Source of the DNA: an uncultured Verrucomicrobiota bacterium
Lineage (GTDB): Bacteria > Verrucomicrobiota > Kiritimatiellia > RFP12 > UBA1067
DNA length: 5,234 bases
Assembly: GCA_945487985.1 (NCBI GenBank)
Contig: CALYTX010000111.1
Span: 1 to 5,234, forward strand
Direction of reading: 5' to 3'
The position numbers and the translations under genes were made by a program. The notes below the pieces were generated by a model. It saw nothing but the letters and a program-made list of their open reading frames with translations, ran no database searches and had not been told where the DNA came from. Below, piece after piece: positions 1 to 5,234 of this stretch. Positions within the stretch are counted from its first letter, which is position 1; each line of letters opens with the position of its first letter.

Positions 1-76
1 TGAATTCCCGGCTTGAGCAGCCTCACTTCCGCGAGAGGGCGAAAAATGGGTAAACAGTATTTGGCGATTGGATTTG

Positions 77-85
77 TGGTATAAT
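77..85 (+). promoter_or_regulatory. Extended -10 promoter for the manA operon
   Basis: A perfect TATAAT hexamer sits at 80-85 and is preceded by TG at 77-78 with one base between, which is the extended -10 arrangement. No good -35 box is found at the usual 16-18 bp distance. A TTGGCG at 61-66 lies only 13 bp upstream, too close for a standard sigma-70 promoter, so the extended -10 would have to carry recognition. The usual start point, about 7 bases after the -10, falls on or next to base 92, the A of the manA ATG. No operator could be recognised. Confidence 0.62.
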
Positions 86-91
86 TGAGGT

Positions 92-910
92 ATGAGTAAA
101 AGCGGACAGTTGTTCTTGTTTAGGCCGAACAACCACAAAGCGTTGTGGGGAAATGAGTCATGGGAAGTTTCGGTTCATCGTGCAGGCGAGAGCGTGGTGG
201 CCGACGGACCTTTCGCGGGAAAGAAGCTTAGTGAAATGCTAAGCGGTTTTCCGCTGCTCGTAAAGGTCATCGACACGAACCTGCGGCTTTCTGTTCAGGT
301 GCATCCCAGCGAAAGAACTTGCCGTATCACCGGCGGAGAGCCCAAAACCGAAATGTGGTGCATGCTGAACGACGGCTGTATCTATGCCGGTCTCAAACCC
401 GGAGTCGGTCCGGCCGAGGTGGAGGCGGCGGTTGCGAGCGGACGCTTTGAGGAATTGCTCGTGCGTCACGAGGCAAAAGCGGGCGATGTGTTTTTCATTC
501 CCGGCGGGCTGATCCATGCCATCGGCGAGAATACCCGCCTGTATGAAGTCCAACAGAGCTCGGATACTACTTTTCGACTCTACGATTGGGACCGTGTCGG
601 CGCAGACGGCAAGAAGCGGACGCTACACGTCCGCCAGGCACTGGAGGCGACCGATTATTCGCTGCGTCCGCCGAGTGCTTTGGATGCCGTGGCGTGTCCG
701 TTTTTCAGGTTCGATAAAGTTGAATTGAACGGCCGCGAAGAAATCGCTACCGATGGCGGTTTCTGCGTTCTTTACGCCGCCAGCGGCGGATTTACGCTTG
801 ATGGGCGGAAAATCGCCGAGGGACAAAGCGTCCTGGCCGCAGATTGTAGCAGCTTGTCGATAGAGGGAGAAAACGCGCTGGTGTTTCTCACTAGAAAGGG
901 GATTGCGTGA
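92..910 (+). CDS. manA: Mannose-6-phosphate isomerase, class I (short type)
   Basis: This cytoplasmic zinc enzyme interconverts mannose 6-phosphate and fructose 6-phosphate, linking mannose use (or GDP-mannose supply) to glycolysis. The 272-residue protein shows the type I cupin signatures in order: LWGNESWEVS (18-27), SVQVHPSE (67-74), KTEMWCML (85-92), FFIPGGLIHAIG (134-145) and EVQQSSDTTFRLYDWDR (152-168). The expected zinc ligands are Q69, H71, E87 and H142, and R162 is a candidate active-site arginine. It is somewhat shorter than typical Bacillus-type homologues of about 315 residues. Part of the difference lies between LWG and ESWE, where the usual linker is nearly absent. There is no signal peptide. 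ATG at 92 is the only sensible start: conserved sequence begins within about ten residues, and an in-frame TGA lies at 86-88. GAGG at 87-90 is too close to the ATG to act as a normal ribosome binding site. It is the first gene of the operon, and its stop overlaps the next start by 4 bases. The family call is firm; whether it serves catabolism or nucleotide-sugar synthesis is open. Confidence 0.93.
   Translation: MSKSGQLFLFRPNNHKALWGNESWEVSVHRAGESVVADGPFAGKKLSEMLSGFPLLVKVIDTNLRLSVQVHPSERTCRITGGEPKTEMWCMLNDGCIYAGLKPGVGPAEVEAAVASGRFEELLVRHEAKAGDVFFIPGGLIHAIGENTRLYEVQQSSDTTFRLYDWDRVGADGKKRTLHVRQALEATDYSLRPPSALDAVACPFFRFDKVELNGREEIATDGGFCVLYAASGGFTLDGRKIAEGQSVLAADCSSLSIEGENALVFLTRKGIA
895..901 (+). 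promoter_or_regulatory. Ribosome binding site supporting the GTG start of the GH95 gene
   Basis: A purine-rich AAAGGGG lies at 895-901, five bases before the GTG at 907. It lies within the last codons of manA, and the GTGA at 907-910 is both the start of the GH95 gene and the end of manA, so translation of the two is probably coupled. This site decides the start, because the GTG begins a complete signal peptide. Confidence 0.7.
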
Positions 911-2844
911 AAAGATCATTGATAGCCTTTGCCGTCTTTTGCTGTGCCGCCGCCGTTTCTGCCGAGCACATTATCTGGGACGACCGCCCCGGGGAGCAGT
1001 GGGAGAATTCGTGGTACCCGCTCGGGAATGGTAGGCTCGGTTGTATGGTCGACGGCGGTGCGGAAACCTTGAGAATTCAGTTCAATGTCGATTCGCTCTG
1101 GACGGGCGGTAAAAACATCACCGGCGCCGTAAACGACAGCAACGCCGATGGCAACTACAGTTCAATGGGGGCGTACCAAAATTTTGGCGAACTGCAGATC
1201 TCGCTGTCGAACGTTTCGGGTGAGGTTTCGGGATACCGGCGACAACTCGATTTGTCCAAAGCGGTTTATGACGACGCTTTCCGGCTCGGATCGCTGCCGG
1301 TTGAGCGGCGCGTTTTCGCCAGCTGTCCGGACGATGCTGTCTTTGTCGTGGTGAGAGCTGGCGGCAAGGCGGCCGAACTCGCAGTCCAGCTTTGTGGCGC
1401 GCATCGCGAGGTGCTGTGGGTTTCCGGCGATGGCAAGAGCGTAACCTTTTCGGGCAAGTTCGAGAATGGACTGGAGTATGTTGCGCGCGCCGATGTATTT
1501 GTCCGCCAAGACTGTTCGCTGGTGGTGCTGCGCGCGCAGACGGGTAAGACCGATCTGGGGAAGGTCGATTCTGCCGATCCCGATCGGCTCTTTGCGCGCC
1601 ACACGGCCGAATACTGTCAATACTACGATCGCTGCGTTTTCGACCTCGGCGAGGGTGACGGCTCGGTGCCTACGCGCGAACGGCTCAAGCGTGTCAAGCA
1701 AGGCGGCAAGGATCCTGCGCTAACTGCATTGCAGTTCAATTTCGGGCGCTATCTGTTAATCGGATCGTCGCGCCCAGGCACGTTGCCGGCGAACCTGCAA
1801 GGCATCTGGAACAACAGCAATAATCCCGCCTGGCATGCCGACTACCATACCAACATCAATCTGCAGATGAACTACTGGGGGGTCGATTCCGCCAATCTTA
1901 GCGAATGTTTTATTCCGCTTTCCGATTGGATGATGGCGGCTTTGCCGATAGCCACGGAAGTCACTCGCGCAACATTTCCGCGCTCCAAGGGCTACGCCTA
2001 TCAAACTTCGGCCAACCATGTCGGTGGCGGCGGCTGGCGTTGGAATTTTGCAGGAGCCCCGTGGCTTGCGGCGCAATGCTACGACCACTATCTTTTTACG
2101 CGCGAGCGGGAATATCTGGAGAAAACGGCGTGGCCGTTGATGAAGGGAGCGGCGGAATTTCTGATTTCCGAGCAACTCAAGGAACGCGATGACGGCACGA
2201 TTGTCGTCAAAGACGGCTGGAGCCCCGAACACGGTCCGCGTGAAGACGGCGTCGCCCATGATCAACAGATTGCGCGCGAACTTTTCCGCGCGATTCTCGC
2301 CGCGGCAAAGGAGCTTAAAATTGACGATGCCTTTACGAAACAGGTGGCCAGAATCGAGCCGAAGCTGCTCAAGGACAAGATCGGTTCGTGGGGACAATTG
2401 CAGGAATGGGAAACAGACCGAGACCAGAAGGGCGATCAGCACCGCCACACCTCGCATCTCTACGCCGTTTATCCTGGTTCGACCATCGACCGCTCGACAC
2501 CGGAATTGCTCGCGGCGGCCAAGATTGCGCTCGCCGGCCGCGCCTTGACCGGCGATTCCCACCGTAGTTGGACCTGGCCTTGGCGCTCTGCGCTGTGGGC
2601 GCGTATGGGCGAACCCGACAAGGCCGGCGAAATGCTGGAAATGCTGCTCAGGCACAACACGCTCGACAATCTTTTCGCCACTCATCCGCCGTTCCAGATC
2701 GACGGCAATTTAGGGATGGTCGGCGCCGTGGGCGAGATATTGCTCAATTCGGATAAAGGCCGGAAGCTGCCCGCGCACTGGCCGCACGGCTCAATCAAGG
2801 GCTTGCGCACGCGCGAGGGCAAGACCATCAGTTTCAATTGGTAA
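907..2844 (+). CDS. Secreted GH95 alpha-L-fucosidase-like glycoside hydrolase, compact
   Basis: The product is an exported glycosidase of family GH95, inverting enzymes that remove terminal alpha-L-fucose (some members alpha-L-galactose) from glycans. Residues 1-19 form a signal peptidase I leader ending AVSA. Residues about 24-215 are the N-terminal beta-sandwich (WYPLGNGRLGCMVDGG at 36-51, FNVDSLWTGG at 59-68). Residues about 228-620 are the helical linker and alpha/alpha barrel. By comparison with Bifidobacterium AfcA, the general acid would be E441 (in WSPEHGP). The residues activating water would be N316, N318 (in YHTNINLQ) and D599 (in FQIDGN), so the active site looks intact. H314 beside NIN matches the fucosidase-type residue as I recall it. 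At 645 residues it is short for the family (usually about 750 or more). The N-terminal domain is trimmed around residues 205-225, and the protein stops at KGLRTREGKTISFNW, where the C-terminal beta domain normally starts. GTG start, 4-base overlap with manA. Family call strong; exact substrate inferred. Confidence 0.92.
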   Translation: MKRSLIAFAVFCCAAAVSAEHIIWDDRPGEQWENSWYPLGNGRLGCMVDGGAETLRIQFNVDSLWTGGKNITGAVNDSNADGNYSSMGAYQNFGELQISLSNVSGEVSGYRRQLDLSKAVYDDAFRLGSLPVERRVFASCPDDAVFVVVRAGGKAAELAVQLCGAHREVLWVSGDGKSVTFSGKFENGLEYVARADVFVRQDCSLVVLRAQTGKTDLGKVDSADPDRLFARHTAEYCQYYDRCVFDLGEGDGSVPTRERLKRVKQGGKDPALTALQFNFGRYLLIGSSRPGTLPANLQGIWNNSNNPAWHADYHTNINLQMNYWGVDSANLSECFIPLSDWMMAALPIATEVTRATFPRSKGYAYQTSANHVGGGGWRWNFAGAPWLAAQCYDHYLFTREREYLEKTAWPLMKGAAEFLISEQLKERDDGTIVVKDGWSPEHGPREDGVAHDQQIARELFRAILAAAKELKIDDAFTKQVARIEPKLLKDKIGSWGQLQEWETDRDQKGDQHRHTSHLYAVYPGSTIDRSTPELLAAAKIALAGRALTGDSHRSWTWPWRSALWARMGEPDKAGEMLEMLLRHNTLDNLFATHPPFQIDGNLGMVGAVGEILLNSDKGRKLPAHWPHGSIKGLRTREGKTISFNW

Positions 2845-2854
2845 AAATGAATGC

Positions 2855-2860
2855 GAGGAA
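2855..2860 (+). promoter_or_regulatory. Ribosome binding site of the aldose epimerase gene
   Basis: GAGGAA at 2855-2860 lies six bases before the ATG at 2867. This favours that start over the in-frame ATG at 2879, which would still leave a plausible but shorter signal peptide. The 22-base gap after the GH95 gene holds no promoter or terminator that I can see, so the gene is most likely co-transcribed. Confidence 0.7.
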
Positions 2861-2866
2861 CGATAA

Positions 2867-4042
2867 ATGAATAGAATCATGATTGCGTTGGCGGCGGGTT
2901 CGCTGTTCGCCGGCTGTGGCGACGACGGCAGGTCGTCGTGCGCAGATGACGCCCAGCTGCCTGCGGTTTCGAAATGCGAATGGGGGGTGACGAAATTCGG
3001 TCAGACGGCCCGGCTTTATACAATAGAGGGCAAGGGCGGGCTGAAAATCGTTGTTTCCGATTTCGGCGGGCGTCTCGTCAAGTGCTTTGCGCCCGGACGC
3101 GATGGCGGACTCGCGGATGTTACCTTAGGCTGGAATACGATCGGCGAATACGAAACGCTTGGATTTTCAATGGGAACTCTCATCGGCCGTTACGGCAACC
3201 GGATTCGCGACGGCCGCTTTACGCTCGATGGTCGGCAATGGCAGCTGCCGATCAACGAAACCAACCCCGTGCCGCGTCACTGCAATCTGCACGGCGGACC
3301 CGACGGTTGGGATTCAAAAGTGTGGGCGGCTGAACCCTGGATTCGCGGCGAAGATGCCGGCATCACCTTCAGTCTCGTTTCGCCCGACGGAGACATGGGT
3401 TTTCCTGGCGCGGTGAGCGCGAAGGTGGTTTATACGGTAACGCCGGAAAACGTGTGGCGCATTGAATATCAGGCTACCACCGACAAGCCGACTGTGCTCA
3501 ATCTAACCCACCATTCATACTGGAATCTTGCCGGCGAAGCGAGCGGGACGGTTCTTGAGCAGCAGCTGAAGATCTATGCCGATCGTTACACGCAAACCGA
3601 TGCGGGATTGATTCCTACGACCGATGCCCCCGTCTCCGGCACGGGCTTTGATTTTACCGAACGTAGGGCGATAGGCGCCAAGGCCGCCTGGATGAAAGCG
3701 CAAGAATCGCTCAAGCCCATGGACAATTGGTACGATCATAATTTTGTGCTCCGCGGCGAAGTTGGCGCGCTCAAGCCCGCCGCCGAGATGTATGACAGCA
3801 ATTCCGGAAGGGCGCTCGAGATCTGGACAACCGAGCCGTGCATGCAGATGTACGGCGCGCAGAACATGACTGGCGAACTGCCTGCTAAGGCCGCCGGCAA
3901 GAAGCTTTGCCAGTTTGCCGGCGTGGCGCTTGAAACCCAGCACTATCCCGACTCGCCCAATCGCCCCGATTTCCCGTCGACCGTTCTGCGTCCCGGCGAG
4001 ACCTTCCGTTCGACCACTGAATATCGCTTCAAAGTTCGTTAA
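2867..4042 (+). CDS. galM: Aldose 1-epimerase (mutarotase), predicted lipoprotein
   Basis: The enzyme interconverts alpha and beta anomers of free aldoses such as galactose, glucose or, by inference here, L-fucose. The 391 residues begin with a short lipoprotein signal: MNR, a hydrophobic stretch, then FAGC with the lipidated cysteine at C17. F at -3 is less usual than L. The mature enzyme would therefore be membrane-anchored and face the periplasm or outside, unlike the cytoplasmic E. coli GalM. The GalM fold starts near residue 45. Key residues are N111 and R112 (GRYGNRI), H142 (NLHGG), H216 (THHSYWNL), D290 (WYDHNF) and the catalytic base E356 (GVALETQHYPDSPN). R112 to H142 is five residues longer than the 25-residue spacing in human and lactococcal GalM, so there is a small loop insertion before H142. 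Catalytic residues appear complete. It is the third gene of the operon, and pairing with an exported inverting glycosidase suggests it processes the released sugar. The gene symbol is by family; sugar preference cannot be read from the sequence. Confidence 0.92.
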   Translation: MNRIMIALAAGSLFAGCGDDGRSSCADDAQLPAVSKCEWGVTKFGQTARLYTIEGKGGLKIVVSDFGGRLVKCFAPGRDGGLADVTLGWNTIGEYETLGFSMGTLIGRYGNRIRDGRFTLDGRQWQLPINETNPVPRHCNLHGGPDGWDSKVWAAEPWIRGEDAGITFSLVSPDGDMGFPGAVSAKVVYTVTPENVWRIEYQATTDKPTVLNLTHHSYWNLAGEASGTVLEQQLKIYADRYTQTDAGLIPTTDAPVSGTGFDFTERRAIGAKAAWMKAQESLKPMDNWYDHNFVLRGEVGALKPAAEMYDSNSGRALEIWTTEPCMQMYGAQNMTGELPAKAAGKKLCQFAGVALETQHYPDSPNRPDFPSTVLRPGETFRSTTEYRFKVR

Positions 4043-4073
4043 AACAAGGATTGACGACTATGACGTGACGGGT

Positions 4074-5234
4074 TCAAACCTCAATTGCTTCGGCCAATTT
4101 GGCTTCGAGCCTTTTGGTGCTAATGGTAATTGAGGTTTTTATTTCCTGGGCAAATACGGAAATGCGGTATTCCTCGAGCATCCAGCGGTATTCTGTCAGC
4201 GCCTGCTGATTGACGATTTTTGCGGTTTTCTTTACCGTCGCTTCGGTATATGCTTGCCAGTACGGGGCGAAGCGAGCCTCTTTGGAACGGTCGGAAAGCG
4301 GATTGGCGTGGGCGCGCTCGAGGCGCACGCGCAGCGCCTTGAAGTAGCGCGGGTAGTCTTTGAGTCGCTCGACCGGCACCAGCCGAACGAATCCCGGGAA
4401 AACCAGCCAGGCCAACTGCGTCTCAATCGCATCGACGGTTTCGGGCGGCAGAGCGCTGTCTTCGGCGCGGCTTGAACATTCGCTGGCGGCGGCGAGGATT
4501 TCAAGGATCAATCCCTCGAGCCGGTCGCGACAATCGTAGACGGAAGTCTTGGCGGCGGCGAGCATTTGCGCGAACGCCGCGGCCGAACGGATCGGTCCGC
4601 GCGTGCGAACGGCGGCATCGCGGATCGACGCCCAGAGCAGGTCGGCGGCGATAGTCGGGGTTGGATAGTCGAGTGCTTTCAGGAAAAGCGCGGCGTCGAG
4701 CGGCAGGCGTCGAACTGCGAAGGATGGCTTGGATAGGCGCGTGAACTCCAGATAAGCCAGACGCGTTACGCCTCTTTCGTGCGCGGCGGCGGCGCCCTGG
4801 GCGCTCTTGAAAAGGCGCAGACTTACGCCGTCACCTTCATCGCAGAGCGCGGGATAGTTTTTCAGTTTCCATCCAGCCGGATCTTGTTCGGCGGTCTCGC
4901 CGATATTGCCGAAGTCCCATGCGACATGCTTGCGCGCACCTTCGACTGCGGCCGCGGAAGTTCCTCCGTTGCCGATGCCTGCTGCGCGCAGCGCCTCGTC
5001 GAGCTCGCGCGAGGATGCCAATTCCCGTCCGCTCGCATCGTCGAGGATTCTGAAACGCATTTTCAGGTGGGCGGGCAGTTTCTTTTCCTCAAAGGCACTG
5101 GCGGGAATCCGCAAACCATTGTGATTGTAGAGCGCGCGGCAGATTGAATCTACGAGCGAGCCGTCGTCTGGCGTGAGCAGCGGCATAATCGTTGCCACCG
5201 TATCGGCGACGGGCGAGACTACCCGGCGGTAGGC
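4074..5234 (-). CDS. hrpA: ATP-dependent RNA helicase HrpA, C-terminal part (5' end outside window)
   Basis: The last 386 codons of a DEAH-box RNA helicase of the HrpA type are present. The reading frame stays open to the window edge, so the helicase core and start codon lie beyond it; the GTG at 5198 is only an internal codon. The visible portion is the C-terminal region characteristic of HrpA (DUF3418). Counting from that GTG as residue 1, recognisable segments are LPAHLKMRFRILDDASGREL (41-60), AWDFGNI (93-99), YPALCDEGDGVSLRLF (115-130), QLAWLVFPGFVRLVP (261-275), YPRYFKALRVRLERA (282-296) and YRWMLEEYRISVFAQEIKTS (337-356). HrpA acts on cytoplasmic RNA and has been linked in E. coli to mRNA processing and rescue of stalled ribosomes. 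It converges on the sugar operon and is probably an unrelated housekeeping neighbour. Its last codons overlap a terminator-like inverted repeat. No frameshift or internal stop is seen. Confidence 0.93.
   Translation of the reverse strand, partial: AYRRVVSPVADTVATIMPLLTPDDGSLVDSICRALYNHNGLRIPASAFEEKKLPAHLKMRFRILDDASGRELASSRELDEALRAAGIGNGGTSAAAVEGARKHVAWDFGNIGETAEQDPAGWKLKNYPALCDEGDGVSLRLFKSAQGAAAAHERGVTRLAYLEFTRLSKPSFAVRRLPLDAALFLKALDYPTPTIAADLLWASIRDAAVRTRGPIRSAAAFAQMLAAAKTSVYDCRDRLEGLILEILAAASECSSRAEDSALPPETVDAIETQLAWLVFPGFVRLVPVERLKDYPRYFKALRVRLERAHANPLSDRSKEARFAPYWQAYTEATVKKTAKIVNQQALTEYRWMLEEYRISVFAQEIKTSITISTKRLEAKLAEAIEV
4076..4143 (+). terminator. Terminator-like inverted repeat for the manA-GH95-galM operon, inside the hrpA 3' end
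   Basis: AAACCTCAATT at 4076-4086 is repeated as its exact reverse complement at 4128-4138, giving an 11-bp perfect stem. The plus strand then continues with T-rich sequence (five T, A, three T over 4136-4144, partly in the stem). The 41-base loop is longer than in a classical intrinsic terminator but can itself fold (see 4094-4117), which would bring the arms together. It starts 34 bases after the galM stop. On the minus strand the stem is followed by only three T, so it fits the plus-strand operon better. Moderate confidence, because the stem is AT-rich and the arms also encode hrpA residues. Confidence 0.5.

Noticed and set aside
1..53. Possible end of an upstream plus-strand gene (frame 3, stop TAA at 51-53), or start of a minus-strand gene from the GTG at 26-24
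   Set aside because: Both open frames have fewer than 20 codons inside the window and neither translation can be recognised, so no feature is supported.
61..66. TTGGCG as a -35 box for the manA promoter
   Set aside because: The spacer to the -10 would be only 13 bp, well below the usual 16-18 bp, so I rely on the extended -10 alone.
1756..2685. A 309-codon open frame on the minus strand, antisense to the GH95 gene
   Set aside because: It is fully covered by a strongly recognisable GH95 sequence on the plus strand. The translation shows no family motif and is rich in Arg/Gly/Val as expected of a GC-rich shadow frame.
2920..2938. 7-bp hairpin with 5-base loop (CGACGAC / GTCGTCG) just after the lipoprotein cysteine codon of galM
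   Set aside because: It arises from repeated Asp and Ser/Arg codons in a GC-rich stretch, and has no T tract or relation to a start site; most likely coincidence.
4779..5147. A 122-codon plus-strand open frame opposite hrpA
   Set aside because: The minus-strand frame matches the HrpA C-terminal region throughout; the plus-strand translation has no recognisable motif and no ribosome binding site that I could see.
1..5234. Search by eye for mobile elements, CRISPR repeats, tRNA or rRNA genes, defence or toxin-antitoxin genes
   Set aside because: Nearly all of the window is covered by four recognisable enzyme genes; the gaps are 91, 22 and 31 bases and hold nothing of these types.

Overview
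The window carries the end of one housekeeping gene and a complete three-gene sugar-handling operon. It appears to come from a Gram-negative bacterium of moderate-to-high GC content. Two of the operon products have export signals, one a signal peptidase I type and one a lipoprotein type. The mix of a GH95 glycosidase, a lipoprotein mutarotase and a HrpA-type helicase would fit a glycan-degrading member of the Planctomycetota/Verrucomicrobiota/Lentisphaerota/Kiritimatiellota or Bacteroidota sphere. The lineage is an inference; no marker gene here fixes it.

Layout: bases 1-91 are non-coding as far as can be seen and hold an extended -10 promoter directly against the first start codon. On the plus strand follow manA (short type I mannose-6-phosphate isomerase, 92-910), a secreted GH95 alpha-L-fucosidase-like hydrolase (907-2844, GTG start overlapping the manA stop by 4 bases) and a galM-like aldose 1-epimerase lipoprotein (2867-4042, 22 bases further on). 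The minus strand then carries the C-terminal part of hrpA (4074-5234), which runs off the right edge and converges on the operon with 31 bases between the stop codons. An 11-bp perfect inverted repeat followed by a T-rich tract lies inside the end of hrpA and is a plausible terminator for the plus-strand operon.

How the genes may work together: GH95 enzymes are inverting, so a fucosidase of this family would release beta-L-fucose outside the cytoplasm. A membrane-anchored mutarotase would equilibrate the anomers in the same compartment, and ManA would act in the cytoplasm on mannose-6-phosphate entering or leaving central metabolism. This is a coherent small glycan-use operon rather than a new kind of system. 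I see no mobile element, CRISPR array, RNA gene, toxin-antitoxin or defence gene. The points most worth checking are the apparently leaderless manA transcript, the compact GH95 that stops where its C-terminal beta domain should begin, and the terminator-like structure embedded in the hrpA coding end.
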